Origin: Halolamina pelagica
GTDB lineage: Archaea > Halobacteriota > Halobacteria > Halobacteriales > Haloferacaceae
Length of the DNA: 64,000 bases
Assembly (NCBI RefSeq): GCF_001307315.1
Contig: NZ_LGUC01000001.1
Coordinates: 310,001 to 374,000, forward strand
Direction: 5' to 3'
Each line of letters opens with the position of its first letter. The stretch's first letter is position 1. The translations under genes were made by a program, and so were the position numbers. Of the stretch, positions 19,285 through 28,477 are shown in pieces. The notes beneath the pieces were generated by a model. The model did not search any database and had not been told where the DNA came from. It saw only the letters and a program-made list of their open reading frames with translations.

Positions 19285-20648
19285 ATGACGAGCGCGGACA
19301 CAACCGCAACCGATCTCGCGGAACGGGCGGGTGACGCCGACGGCGTGGCGACGCCGCCGGGGCCGGACGGCTACCCGGTGCTCGGCAACGTGCTCTCGCT
19401 GGCCGACGACGCCTTCGAGTTCTACGAGACGCTCTCCGACCACGGCGACGTGGCCCGCTATCGGGTTTTGGGACGGAGGGCTACGCCGTGACCCATCCGG
19501 AGGCGATCCGGCAGGTGCTGGTGGACGACCACGAGCAGTACGTCAAAGGCGAGATGCCCAACGACCGGCTCGGAAGCCTGCTCGGTGACGGGCTCTTCCT
19601 CGCGGAGGGCGACGCCTGGCAGCGCCAGCGCCGGGCGATGCAGCCAGCGTTCTTCCGCGAGCAGATCGAGGGGTACGGCGAGTCGGTCGTCGACCACACC
19701 CGCGCCGTGACCGACGGCTGGGACGACGGCGAGACCGTCGCGATCGACGAGGTGGCCTCGACGCTCACCCTCCGCGTGCTGGCGTCGACGCTGCTGGGGA
19801 TCGACGCCGAGGCCGAGCGGGAGACCGTCAGGCGGGCCGCCACCGCGATCACCCAGCGATACGACACCGCCCGCCTCGGCTCCTACTTGCCCGAGTGGCT
19901 CCCGACGCCGACGAACCGCCGCTACCGGCGGTCGCTGTCGGATCTCCACGATCTCGTCGACCGCGAAGTCGCGGCGCGGCGGTCCGCCGGCGGCCAACCG
20001 GGCGACCTCCTCTCGATGCTCGTGGCGGCGTCCGACGAGGGCGCCATCGACGACGACACGCTGCGGGGCAACGTCGTGACGTTCCTGTTCGCTGGCCACG
20101 AAACCACCGCGCTCGGACTGACGTACACGCTCTATCTCCTCGCGACGCAGCCGGCGACACAGCGCCGCCTCCGCGACCGACTGGACGCGACCCTCGACGG
20201 GGAGCCGACGCCCGCGGACCTCCGAAACCTCCCGCTGCTGGCCGCCGTCATCGACGAGTCGCTCCGGCTCTACCCGCCGGTCTACACCTTCTTCCGCGAG
20301 CCGACGGCGGACGTGACCCTGCGTGGGTATCGGGTCCCCGAGGGGTCGGTCATCTCGTTGCCGCAGTGTGTCGTCCACCGCGACGAGCGCTGGTGGGACG
20401 ACCCCGATTCGTTCAACCCCGACCGCTGGCTCGGCGAGACCGACCGCCCGGAGTACGCGTACTTCCCCTTCGGCGGCGGGCCCCGACACTGCATCGGGAT
20501 GCGGTTCGCCCGGCTCGAACTCCGCCTGGCAGTCGCGGTGCTGCTGGCTTCCTTCCGGTTCGAGGCGGTCACGGAGTCGCTCTCGCGAACCGCGAGTGCG
20601 AACGCGAAGCCGACCGAGCCAGTCGTCCTGCGCGTTCGAAAGCGGTGA
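19285..20648 (+). CDS. Cytochrome P450, frame broken once
   Basis: A heme monooxygenase of about 455 residues after repair. The proline-rich N-terminus is ATPPGPDGYPVLGNVLSLAD with no membrane anchor. The I-helix oxygen-binding motif is FLFAGHETTALGL, the K-helix ExxR is IDESLRLYPP, and the heme-thiolate loop is FPFGGGPRHCIGMRFARLE. The substrate is unknown. The frame breaks at the GGG run 19470-19472. One added G gives RYRVLGTEGYAVTHPEAI. The 209-bp gap upstream holds GCTCGAC/GTCGAGC (19150-19184) and the palindrome AGTGCACT but no gene; a GATAAAC element lies about 55 nt before the start. Confidence 0.93.
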
Positions 20649-20699
20649 GAGCCGTGCGATACTGACAGAATTAAGGCCGAGCCTCCAGAACTGCGGGCC

Positions 20700-21689
20700 A
20701 TGGAGACGCTGCTTCTCAACAGCGAAGACGTTCACCACAACACCTCGATGGCGGAACTGATCCCCGCCATCGAACAGGCTTTCGCCGCCTACGAGAACGG
20801 GAACGCCAAGATGCCCGCCAAGTCCTACATCGACCTGCCGAAGTACAGCGGCGACTTCCGGTCGATGCCCGCCTACCTCGACACGGGCGAGTGGGACGCG
20901 GCCGGGATCAAGTGGGTCAACGTCCACACCGACAACGAGGAGCAGTTCGACCTGCCGACGGTGATGGGGACGATGATCTACTCAGAGCCCGAGAACGCGT
21001 TCCCGCTGTCGATCATGGACGGCACGGAGCTCACGATGCAGCGCACCGGCGCCGCCGCCGCCGTCGCCACCGACCACCTCGCCGTCGAGGACGCGAGTTC
21101 GATGGGGATCGTCGGCGCCGGCGTCCAGGCGTACACCCAACTGGAAGCCATCTCGGAGATCCGCGACATCGAGGAGGTCGTCGTCTCGGACCTCGACGAG
21201 GCCCGCGTGAACGAGTTCATCGACACGTTCTCGGACCGCTTCACCGTGCGCTCGGGCACGCCGCGCGACGCCGGCCACTGTGACGTGCTCTCGACGGTCA
21301 CGCCGGTTCGGAGCCCGATCCTCGGCCCCGAGGACGTGGGCGAGCACACTCACATCAACGCGATGGGCGCCGACGCCGAGGGCAAACACGAGATCGAGGA
21401 CGACGTGCTGCTGAACGCGAAGCTGGTGATCGACGACCACGCCCAGTGTACCCACTCCGGCGAGATCAACGTCCCGTGGGCCAACGGCGTGCTCGACGAC
21501 GACGACCTCTACGGCGAGATCGGCCAGATCGTCGTCGGCGACAGAGCCGGCCGGACCGACGACGACGGCGTCACCGTGTTCGACTCGACCGGGCTGGCGA
21601 TCCAGGACGTGGCCGCCGCCCACGTGGTGTACGAGCACGCAAACGAACGCGACAACGGCACGAACTTCGACCTGCTCGGGCTGGCCTGA
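20700..21689 (+). CDS. Ornithine cyclodeaminase/mu-crystallin family, alanine dehydrogenase-like
   Basis: 329 residues. The N-terminal substrate domain includes AGIKWVNVHTDNEEQFDLPT (substrate-binding Lys). The NAD(P) Rossmann fold has SMGIVGAGVQAYTQLEAI and the Asp in VVVSDLDEARV, which favours NAD over NADP. The family contains archaeal alanine dehydrogenase (reversible deamination of alanine to pyruvate) and ornithine cyclodeaminase. The sequence resembles the archaeal alanine dehydrogenase branch, but the reaction is not certain. It is convergent with leuS, 123 bp apart. Confidence 0.87.
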   Translation: METLLLNSEDVHHNTSMAELIPAIEQAFAAYENGNAKMPAKSYIDLPKYSGDFRSMPAYLDTGEWDAAGIKWVNVHTDNEEQFDLPTVMGTMIYSEPENAFPLSIMDGTELTMQRTGAAAAVATDHLAVEDASSMGIVGAGVQAYTQLEAISEIRDIEEVVVSDLDEARVNEFIDTFSDRFTVRSGTPRDAGHCDVLSTVTPVRSPILGPEDVGEHTHINAMGADAEGKHEIEDDVLLNAKLVIDDHAQCTHSGEINVPWANGVLDDDDLYGEIGQIVVGDRAGRTDDDGVTVFDSTGLAIQDVAAAHVVYEHANERDNGTNFDLLGLA

Positions 21690-21812
21690 TTTTCGGAAGT
21701 CGGTTGGGGGCTGTGTTTACGAACCCCCTTCGAACCAGCGGACGACGGCCTCTGGCCGACCTTTTGTCTGGGAGCGAGCGAAAACGAGCGACCGCAGCAA
21801 ACGGTCGAGGTG

Positions 21813-24716
21813 CTACTCCAGGTGGATCGCCGGGCGGAACGGGATCGCGCTGTCGGCCCGATCCGCCGGGTCGACCACGTCCGCGTCGTCCTCGGCGTAC
21901 ACCTCGACCGTGGCGTCGAACTCGCGTTCGAGGAACGCCGCCGCGTTCTCGTACGCCGCCTCCTCGTCCATGTCGAGCAGGTCAGCGAGTTCGTCCTCGT
22001 CGTAGTCGCGGGCGAACTCAACGGCGTCCTGTGCCACGTCGTTGACCTCGTTCCCCCGTTCGCGCAGGTCGGGGTCGCTCATGACCTCGCTCATCACCGC
22101 GCCCACGTCGGCGCCGACCTCGCGGACGGCGTCGAACACCTGCCGCTTCCAGTCGGCGGCGGCGTAGATGCGGATCGTGTCGGGGTCGGTGTCGGTCACG
22201 TCGGCGACCTCGTTGATGTCGTCGACCAGCGCCTGCACGCGGGTCTCCTGCAGTTCCAGATCGGGGGCGCGCAGGTCGTCGTCGACCGCGGGCCACGGCG
22301 CGTCCTCGGCGGGCGTGCCCGTCAGTTCCTCGTGGAGTTCGTTGGCCATGAACGGCGTGAACGGCGCCAGCAGGCGCAGGCGCGTCTCCAGCACGTGGCG
22401 CAGCGTCCAGCGTGCGCCCGGCCGGTCGAGATCCGCACGGCGACGGTACCACTTCAGGTGCTCGTCGAAGCCGTAGAACGCGGCCTGGGTGGCGGTTCGG
22501 GTCTCTGAGCGTTCCATCGCCTCGGTGGTTGTCTCGATCGTGGCCTGGAGCTTCGACAGCAGCCAGCGGTCCACGTCCGTGACGGCGTCGCGGTCACCCT
22601 CCGGCCCCTCGATCAGCTCCTGCCCGCGGTTGTAGAACCGCCGGAGCTGGTCGTGGGTGCTCTCGACGGCGTCCTCGCGCCAGTCGTAGTCCTGCCACGG
22701 CTCGGAGGCGTTCAGCAGGAAGAACCGCACCGTGTCGGCGCCGAACTCCGAGATGGCTTCGCCGGGGAGGACGACGTGGCCCTTCGAGGAGGACATCTTC
22801 TGGCCCTCCAGCAGCCCCATTCCCATCACGACGATCCCCTCGGGCCACTTCGGCTCGGGGAAGAACTCGGCGTGGTGGTAGAGGTAGAACGTCAGGTGGT
22901 TCGTGATCAGGTCGTTGCCCGAGAAGCGGTAGTCGACCGGGTACCAGTAGTCCCACTCCTCGCCCAGTTCCAGCGCCTGCTCGTCGGGATCGTCAACGGC
23001 GTCCTCGCCGTAGAACATCGCGTCGAAGAACTCGGGGTCCAGATCCTCGACGGGCACGTCCTGAATGTGCGGGGCGACCGTGTAGTAGGACATGTACAGC
23101 GTCGAGTCCGACAGCGGCTCGATGACGAAGTCCTGGTCCCACGGCAGCCGCGTGCCCAGCCCGTAGTTCCGGATGCAGGGCCACTCCTCCAGCCAGCCGA
23201 CGGTGTGCTCGTACTCGCCGCGGGTGTTCTCCGGGATCGCGTCCAACTGCGCGATCGCCCTCCGGGTCTTCTCCCGCCACTCCTCGTCGTTGTAGCGCAG
23301 GAACCAGGTGTCCTGGTAGGCGACCTCCACGTCGCCGCCACAGCGACAGACGACCTCCTCCGAGAACTCCTGCATCGTGTCGAAGGCGTCGCCGGCGTGG
23401 TGCTCGCGGAAGCGGTCACGCACGTCCTCGACGACCTCACCCGCGAACTCGCCGTACTCGTCGTTCAGAACGCCGGAGTGGAACTCGGCGTTGTAGAGGT
23501 CGTTCGTCGCCTCCTCCAGTTCGGGGTCGTCGCTGGCGGTGATGCCGCGCTCCTCGACTGCGGATTCGGCGGGAATCTCGCCGTAGCCCTCGATCGAGAG
23601 GATCGGGATCGGCTCGATATCGCGGACTGTCTCGGGGTCGATCCCGTACTCGCGCAGGTCGGCGGCGCGCGCTTGCAGCTCCTGCAGCGCGACGTAGTCG
23701 TCCGGCGAGTGCGCCGGGACGGACATCACGACCCCCGTGGCGTTGTCGGCGTCGACGAAGCCGGCGGGCAGAATCTGGACGGCCTCGCCCGTGATGGGGT
23801 TCTCGACGCTCGTGCCGACGATCTCGCTGCCGGCGAACTCGCTCTCGATCTCGACCTCGCGGTCCTGCAGTTCGAACTTCTCGGCGGCCTCGGCCGAGAC
23901 GACCCAGGTCTCGCCGTCGACGGTCGCGCGGACGTACGTCGCCTCGGGGTCGACGTAGGCGTTCGTGACGCCGCGGACCGTCTCCGGGCGGAGGGTGGCC
24001 ATCGGGAAGACGGCGTCGCCGTCGTCCGACGCGCCTCCTCGGTCCGCGTCGCCGTTCTCGGGCGAGTCGCCGCGGAAGCGGACCAGCGTGTACTCCTGGA
24101 ACTCCGCGTCCTCACCCTCGAGCAGGTCGTGGGTCGTGACGGGCTGCTCCTCGTCGGTGCAGTAGTTCACCGGGTGGAGCCCCTTCTCGACCAGCCCCTT
24201 CTCCTTCAGCGTCTGATACTGCCACTCGATGAACTTCGAGTAGCGCTCGTCGTTGGTGGTGAACTCCCGGCGCCAGTCGACCGAGAGGCCCAGGGACTTC
24301 ATCCCCTTCTTGTAGTGTTCCTCGATGAAGTACTCCGCAAACCCCATCGGCGTCTCCAGATCGCTCAGGTCCTCCTCGGGGACGTTGTACGTGTCCTGCA
24401 GCACCGAGAGCTGCTCCTCTTCGCCTTTCTTCAGGCGTTCGACGGCGCCGATGATCGGCGTGCCGGTGACGTGCCACGCCATCGGGAACAGCACGTTGTC
24501 GCCCTGTTGGCGCCGGTAGCGCGCGTAGGCGTCCGGAACCGTGTACGTGCGGGCGTGGCCGATGTGCATCCCGCCGCTGGGGTAGGGGTACGGCACCGTG
24601 ACGAAGGTGGCGTCGTCGTTGTCGCCCTCCCCGTCGGCGGGGTCGGCCTCGTACCGCCCCTCCTCCCGCCAGCGCTGCCGCCAGCGCTCCTCGATCGCCT
24701 GCGGGTCGTAGTCCAT
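21813..24716 (-). CDS. leuS: Leucyl-tRNA synthetase
   Basis: 967 residues. It charges tRNA-Leu with leucine. The Rossmann catalytic core has PYPSGGMHIGHARTYTVPD (HIGH motif) near residue 45 and GQKMSSSKGHVVLPG (KMSKS) near residue 650. The inserted CP1 editing domain (about 230-440) shows the threonine-rich stretch MATLRPETVRGVTNAYV and VVMSVPAHSPDDY with its conserved Asp. A tRNA-binding helical domain and C-terminal extension follow. Start ATG 24714-24716, chosen because the protein then opens MDYDPQAIEERWRQRW. The frame is intact over 2.9 kb. Confidence 0.98.
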   Translation of the reverse strand: MDYDPQAIEERWRQRWREEGRYEADPADGEGDNDDATFVTVPYPYPSGGMHIGHARTYTVPDAYARYRRQQGDNVLFPMAWHVTGTPIIGAVERLKKGEEEQLSVLQDTYNVPEEDLSDLETPMGFAEYFIEEHYKKGMKSLGLSVDWRREFTTNDERYSKFIEWQYQTLKEKGLVEKGLHPVNYCTDEEQPVTTHDLLEGEDAEFQEYTLVRFRGDSPENGDADRGGASDDGDAVFPMATLRPETVRGVTNAYVDPEATYVRATVDGETWVVSAEAAEKFELQDREVEIESEFAGSEIVGTSVENPITGEAVQILPAGFVDADNATGVVMSVPAHSPDDYVALQELQARAADLREYGIDPETVRDIEPIPILSIEGYGEIPAESAVEERGITASDDPELEEATNDLYNAEFHSGVLNDEYGEFAGEVVEDVRDRFREHHAGDAFDTMQEFSEEVVCRCGGDVEVAYQDTWFLRYNDEEWREKTRRAIAQLDAIPENTRGEYEHTVGWLEEWPCIRNYGLGTRLPWDQDFVIEPLSDSTLYMSYYTVAPHIQDVPVEDLDPEFFDAMFYGEDAVDDPDEQALELGEEWDYWYPVDYRFSGNDLITNHLTFYLYHHAEFFPEPKWPEGIVVMGMGLLEGQKMSSSKGHVVLPGEAISEFGADTVRFFLLNASEPWQDYDWREDAVESTHDQLRRFYNRGQELIEGPEGDRDAVTDVDRWLLSKLQATIETTTEAMERSETRTATQAAFYGFDEHLKWYRRRADLDRPGARWTLRHVLETRLRLLAPFTPFMANELHEELTGTPAEDAPWPAVDDDLRAPDLELQETRVQALVDDINEVADVTDTDPDTIRIYAAADWKRQVFDAVREVGADVGAVMSEVMSDPDLRERGNEVNDVAQDAVEFARDYDEDELADLLDMDEEAAYENAAAFLEREFDATVEVYAEDDADVVDPADRADSAIPFRPAIHLE

Positions 24717-24737
24717 ACCCGAGAGTGCCGGTCCGGC

Positions 24738-24749
24738 GGTAAAAATACC
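24738..24749 (-). promoter_or_regulatory. leuS core promoter
   Basis: GGTATTTTTACC on the minus strand lies 22-33 nt before the leuS start codon. This is one of the best TATA-like elements in the window and fits a leaderless or very short leader transcript. Confidence 0.5.
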
Positions 24750-24883
24750 CATCAGTTCTGACTACCGCGGCCGGCAGCGAGGCGGTCGTCACGGATCGCC
24801 CGTCGAGTGGCGTGCTGATCAGTCACACGGCTGTTTCGTGACCGAAGCGCTTTTGCACGGAACCCACCCTCTCACGGACACGA

Positions 24884-25080
24884 ATGGCCAACGCCGGCGG
24901 TACCCACTCGACGGTCCGCGACGATGCCCCCTGCTGGCGTTCGGGCTCGGTCTCCTCTGTCTCCTCGCGATGGTTCCGGTCACGCTGGGCGCGCTCGCGG
25001 GGTATCTCACGCTCGGTGCCGCCGTCCCCGTACTCGCCGTCGGCGCCGCCGCCACCGTCGTCTCACTGGTCGCGGCCTGA
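24884..25080 (+). CDS. Small two-helix membrane protein, frame probably broken
   Basis: The preferred reading starts at ATG 24884, with GCGCTTTTGC about 33 nt upstream. It needs one extra C in the C5 run 24927-24931 to give STVRDDAPLLAFGLGLLCLL. The product would be about 65 residues with two hydrophobic helices (LGLLCLLAMVPVTLGALAG and GAAVPVLAVGAAATVVSLV). Without repair the hydrophobic part is reached only from GTG 24838. No family recognised. The 3' end overlaps the convergent membrane gene by 18 bp. Confidence 0.5.
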
Positions 25081-25470
25081 GCCGAACACCGCCAGGAGTA
25101 CGAGCGTCGTCACCGACAGTGTCACCGCTCCATACAGCGGCAGCGACGCCGGGCCGTTACCGAGCAGCCAGCCCAGCGCCTCCGTCACCACCAACGGCAG
25201 CACCAGCAACGCCCCGACGGCGACGGCTCGGCGACGGTGCGCGGCGTGACTGCGCGACCAGAACCCCCGGCGGAGCGCCGCGTCGCCGGCGCCGGCGCCG
25301 ACCACGGGGCCGACGACGACCGAGACCAACAGGAGCGCCATCGACCCGTTGCCCACGATCTCCCCGAGCCAGAGCCAGCGCACCACGGCCGCGACGCCGG
25401 AGAGCGCCCGCCAGACGGCCGTCGCTCCGAACAGCGCCGCGACGACGCGCTGGGTAGCTCGGGGCGGCAC
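25063..25470 (-). CDS. Integral membrane protein of unknown function
   Basis: About 135 residues with four predicted helices (WLGEIVGNGSMALLLVSVVV, VGALLVLPLVVTEALGW, YGAVTLSVTTLVLLAVF and a shorter first one). The start is uncertain. GTG 25468-25470 (PPRATQRVVAALFGA) follows a CAAAACGG promoter-like element at a suitable distance, whereas the frame stays open further upstream to 25596. No family recognised. Confidence 0.6.
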   Translation of the reverse strand: MPPRATQRVVAALFGATAVWRALSGVAAVVRWLWLGEIVGNGSMALLLVSVVVGPVVGAGAGDAALRRGFWSRSHAAHRRRAVAVGALLVLPLVVTEALGWLLGNGPASLPLYGAVTLSVTTLVLLAVFGSGRDQ

Positions 25471-25579
25471 GGCCGCGGCTTGGGCGAAAAGTGGCAAAAC
25501 GGTACCGGTGGGCGAGCCGCCAGTCGGCGCCCCCGTGGCGAGACCGGGACCTTTTCTGGGGCAACGCCGACGCACGGGT

Positions 25580-25768
25580 ATGGAGATCGCCGGCAAGTCG
25601 CTTCGTCGACGAGTGCTGACCGCGCTAGCAGTGTTCGTCGTGCTCGTCGTCTGGGACTACGCCACCGGGTCGTCGGTCGAGTGGACCGTCAACCTGCTCG
25701 TGCCGCCGCTGTTTTTCGCGTTCTCGGTGCTGGTCGACCTGGGCGTCCAGCGCTGGCTACGGGAGTAG
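25580..25768 (+). CDS. Short two-helix membrane protein
   Basis: 62 residues: a basic N-terminus (MEIAGKSLRRRVLTALA), then helices AVFVVLVVWDYATG and LLVPPLFFAFSVLVDLGV, ending QRWLRE. A CCTTTTCTGG element about 28 nt before the ATG and clean third-position GC support a real gene. Function unknown. It is convergent with the Hsp20 gene. Confidence 0.6.
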   Translation: MEIAGKSLRRRVLTALAVFVVLVVWDYATGSSVEWTVNLLVPPLFFAFSVLVDLGVQRWLRE

Positions 25769-25799
25769 AACGAAAGAGTCCCCGGCCGAGCGGAGTCGC

Positions 25800-26230
25800 T
25801 CAGTTGACTTCGATGTCGATCCCGTCGTCGCCCCCGACTTGGGGAGTTCGACGGTGAGCACGCCGTTCTCGTAGCTCGCCGCGGCCTCGTGTTCGTCCAC
25901 GTCCGTCGGCAGCGATACCGTCCGGCTGACCGCGCGCTGGCTGCGCTCGCGGCGGTAGTACTGCGTCTCCTCGTCTTCCGACTCGGTCTCGGTGCTGCGC
26001 TCGGCCGAGATCCGTAGCTGTCGGTCGCTGACCGACACGTCGATCTCCTCGGGGTCGAAGCCGGGGACGTCGGCGACGACGACGATCTCGTCGTCGGCGT
26101 CGGCCACGTCGACGTGGATGCCGCCACCGGCGCCGCCGGCGTCGAACTCCTGGCTCATCTCGGCGAAGCCGGAGTTGAGCTGTTCGAACAGTTCTTCGAT
26201 CTCCTTGAACGGATCGCGTCGGTTGGGCAT
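25800..26230 (-). CDS. Hsp20/alpha-crystallin small heat shock protein, end of frame broken
   Basis: ATP-independent chaperone that holds unfolding proteins. N-terminal arm MPNRRDPFKEIEELFEQLN, then the alpha-crystallin beta sandwich: IHVDVADADDEIVVVADVPG, DVSVSDRQLRISAE, and the family signature SYENGVLTVELPKS. The frame breaks at the C5 run 25831-25835 (plus strand). One added base gives LPKSGGDDGIDIEVN and a stop at 25800-25802, the expected family end. Start ATG 26228-26230. Confidence 0.9.
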
Positions 26231-26299
26231 ATCTGAAGAAACGAGCCGAGCGCTGTTAAGGATTACCGCCACGGGAAACGGCTCCGGCCGGGCAGGCCG

Positions 26300-27138
26300 C
26301 TACTCGACGACGTGGTGGGTGTCGTAGGAGCCGAGTCGGCGGACCCAACCGTCGGCACAGATCGCTTCGACCTCCGCCAGCGCCTCCTGAGTGCGGGCCT
26401 CGTACAGGCCCGCCTCGATGTCGAAGTGGAAGCAGTAGTCGCCGAGGCGGCGGCCGCTCGGCCGCGACTCGATCCGGGAGAGGTTGATGTCCCGGTCCGC
26501 GAACGCCTCCAGCAGTTCGAGCAGGAGGCCGGGGTAGTTCGCGCCGGGGTAGACGACGAGGCTGGTTTTCCCGCCGGCCTCCGAGCGCTCGCTCTCGGGG
26601 CGACGACCAGGAAGCGAGTGGCGTTCGAGTCCCGGTCCTGGATGTTCTCGGCGATGCGCTGGAGCGGGTGCGCGTCGTCGTCCGCTTGCCCCGGCGAGCC
26701 GGCGTTCGCCGGGTGGCCGATGGCTGCAACTGAGGGGTCCTTCCGAGCGCGCTCGACGCCGCGTGCCGTCGAGGCCACCGCCTCCTGGGCCACGTCGGGG
26801 TAGTTCTCCGTCAGGTACTCCCGGCACTGCGCCAGCGCCTGCGGGTGGGACGCGACGGTGTCGAACTCGGGCTCCCGTGCGAGCAGGGCGTGCCGGATCG
26901 GGGAGACGATCTCCTGGACGACGCTCACCTCGCGGTCGGCCAGGGCGTCGAGGCTCTCGTCGACCGAGCCCTCGATACTGTTCTCGACGGGGACGACGCC
27001 GCGCTCGAACTCGCCGTCGGCGACGGCCGCGACGATCTCGGTCACCGACTCCCGGAAGCTGACCGCTCCCTCGTCGGCGATCGACTGCGCTGCGCGGTGG
27101 GAGTACGTCCCCGCCGGCCCCAGCGTGACCACGTGCAT
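26300..27138 (-). CDS. pheA: Prephenate dehydratase, frame broken once
   Basis: Converts prephenate to phenylpyruvate in phenylalanine synthesis. The catalytic domain starts MHVVTLGPAGTYSHRAAQ and includes VVPVENSIEGSVDESLD and the conserved catalytic segment NATRFLVVAP. The C-terminal ACT domain (SLVVYPGANYPGLLLELLEA, NLSRIESRPSG) is the phenylalanine feedback site. The frame breaks at the G4 run 26597-26600. One added base gives VVAPESERSEAGGKTSLVV. Repaired length about 279. No chorismate mutase domain is present. Confidence 0.94.
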
Positions 27139-27251
27139 GCCACGGCGTTCGCGAGGGCTCGGGAAAAGCGCGTCGGCAAGTCGGAACCGCTACAGGTCGG
27201 CGATGTCGGCCAGTTCGATGGCCTCGGTTTCGGTATTACCACGCTTGCCCG

Positions 27252-27932
27252 TCAGCGTGGTGTCGTTCTCGTCGCCGTCGCTTTGAACGACGCCACCACT
27301 TCGCGGCCGGGTTCGAGCGCCAGTCGCTCCCGACTCTCCTCGGTCACAAGCGCCGAGAGCGGCGCCTCGGCGCCCACGTCGACCGACACCCGACAGACCG
27401 ACTCGCCCCGCTCGACGTCGACGACCGTGCCCGAAAATCGGTTGCGCGCACTCGTCGCGCCGCCCGCAGGGGCGTCCGCGGGCTCGTGCAGCGTCACCGC
27501 GTCGGCGCGCAGGACGACCTCGACGGCGTCGGCGTCGGGCGGCACCAGCGCCCGGACCTCGCCCGCAGGCGTCTCGACGATCCCCAGCTCCCCCTCGCGT
27601 TCGAGCACGTCGCCGTCGAGCACCGTCTCCGTCGTCTCGGCGATAGCCGTGTAGCCCACTCGCAGGCGATCGAACGCCGCCAACAAGTCGTGGGCGCGAT
27701 CGGTGAGCACGCTCCCCCCGCCGCCGCTGCCGCCGCGCTGGCGCTCGACAAGCGGACCGAAGGCGTCCTCCAGATCGGTGAGCCGGTCGTGCGCCCGGGA
27801 GTACGACCGCCCCAGGGTCGACGCCGCGGCGTTCAGCGATCCGGCGTCGTCGACGGTCCGAAGCAGTTCGGCGTCGCGCTGCCCGAACGCTACACCGTCG
27901 GCCCGGAGGGTGGCGTCGAACCCTGCGTCCAT
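27252..27932 (-). CDS. ModE-like regulator: winged HTH plus TOBE domain
   Basis: 226 residues. The N-terminal ModE-type winged helix (about 15-85: LLRTVDDAGSLNAAASTLGR, SYSRAHDRLTDLEDAFG) is followed by a glycine-rich turn. A C-terminal TOBE-type ligand domain ends with VSVDVGAEAPLSALVTEES and VVASFKATATRTTPR. ModE proteins sense molybdate or tungstate and control uptake and cofactor genes. Two moeA genes occur elsewhere in the window. The end is uncertain: the -1 frame continues with an acidic, gene-like tail to a TAG at 27193 that would be joined by one extra A at AAA near 27283. Start ATG 27930-27932. Confidence 0.8.
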   Translation of the reverse strand: MDAGFDATLRADGVAFGQRDAELLRTVDDAGSLNAAASTLGRSYSRAHDRLTDLEDAFGPLVERQRGGSGGGGSVLTDRAHDLLAAFDRLRVGYTAIAETTETVLDGDVLEREGELGIVETPAGEVRALVPPDADAVEVVLRADAVTLHEPADAPAGGATSARNRFSGTVVDVERGESVCRVSVDVGAEAPLSALVTEESRERLALEPGREVVASFKATATRTTPR

Positions 27933-27991
27933 ACGCCTCCTGCGGGCAGCACCGGCAAAACGGTTCTGGGGCTGCTCGGGGACAACTCAGA

Positions 27992-28005
27992 TCGTGGTAC
28001 CACGA
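27992..28005. promoter_or_regulatory. Perfect 14-bp palindrome between the ModE-like gene and cspA
   Basis: TCGTGGTACCACGA is perfectly self-complementary. It sits 60 bp before the ModE-like start and 45 bp before the cspA start, in their shared divergent gap. The position and symmetry suit an operator for a dimeric regulator, possibly the ModE-like protein itself (inference). Confidence 0.4.
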
Positions 28006-28049
28006 CCCTCGGAAGGGTTATCCCCGGGAGCGGTGTACGTTTGTTTGCA

Positions 28050-28244
28050 ATGGCAAACGGTACGGTTGATTTCTTCAACGACACGGGCGGCTACGGTTTC
28101 ATCGAGACTGAGGACGCGGACGACGACGTGTTCTTCCACATGGAAGACGTCGGCGGCCCCGACCTGGAGGAGGGTGAAGAAGTAGAGTTCGAGATCGAAC
28201 AGGCAGACAAGGGTCCGCGCGCGACGAACGTCGTCCGGAACTAA
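28050..28244 (+). CDS. cspA: Cold shock domain protein
   Basis: 64 residues, one OB-fold cold shock domain. MANGTVDFFNDTGGYGFIET contains RNP1 (GYGFIET), and DDVFFHMEDV is RNP2 (VFFH). It binds single-stranded nucleic acid as an RNA chaperone. Highly acidic for the family, as in haloarchaea. Start ATG 28050; followed by a hairpin. Divergent from the ModE-like regulator. Confidence 0.95.
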   Translation: MANGTVDFFNDTGGYGFIETEDADDDVFFHMEDVGGPDLEEGEEVEFEIEQADKGPRATNVVRN

Positions 28245-28253
28245 CGGTTCTCA

Positions 28254-28269
28254 GTCGCCCCGAGGCGAC
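28254..28269 (+). terminator. Hairpin after cspA
   Basis: GTCGCC and GGCGAC pair around a CCGA tetraloop 9 nt after the cspA stop. It is a good candidate end for the short cspA transcript. The remaining gap to hisH (28270-28477) is less GC-rich and shows no gene. Confidence 0.5.
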
Positions 28270-28477
28270 AAACCCGTTCTCACGATCGACGAGCGACAGC
28301 GCTTCCCAACAGGGATGCCGCTGACAGTAGAACGATCGTTTTCTGTATCGCGGTAATTGGTTTACGTTGCGGCAAGTCAGCAGCTGAGCACAACGCTAGA
28401 GATGCCACAAGCGGACGGAACCCCGCCAGAGAGCAACCAACGAGGGAGAATCGGCCATCCCGAACCGATCGCGCGCT

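Noticed and set aside
22653..24761. Long open frames antisense to leuS and other genes
   Set aside because: In very GC-rich coding DNA the opposite strand rarely contains stops. These translations are rich in Arg, Val and Ala and not acidic, and they lie entirely within recognised genes.
28270..28477. A small gene between cspA and hisH
   Set aside because: The open frames there have no haloarchaeal codon pattern, no clear start region and run into the antisense of hisH.
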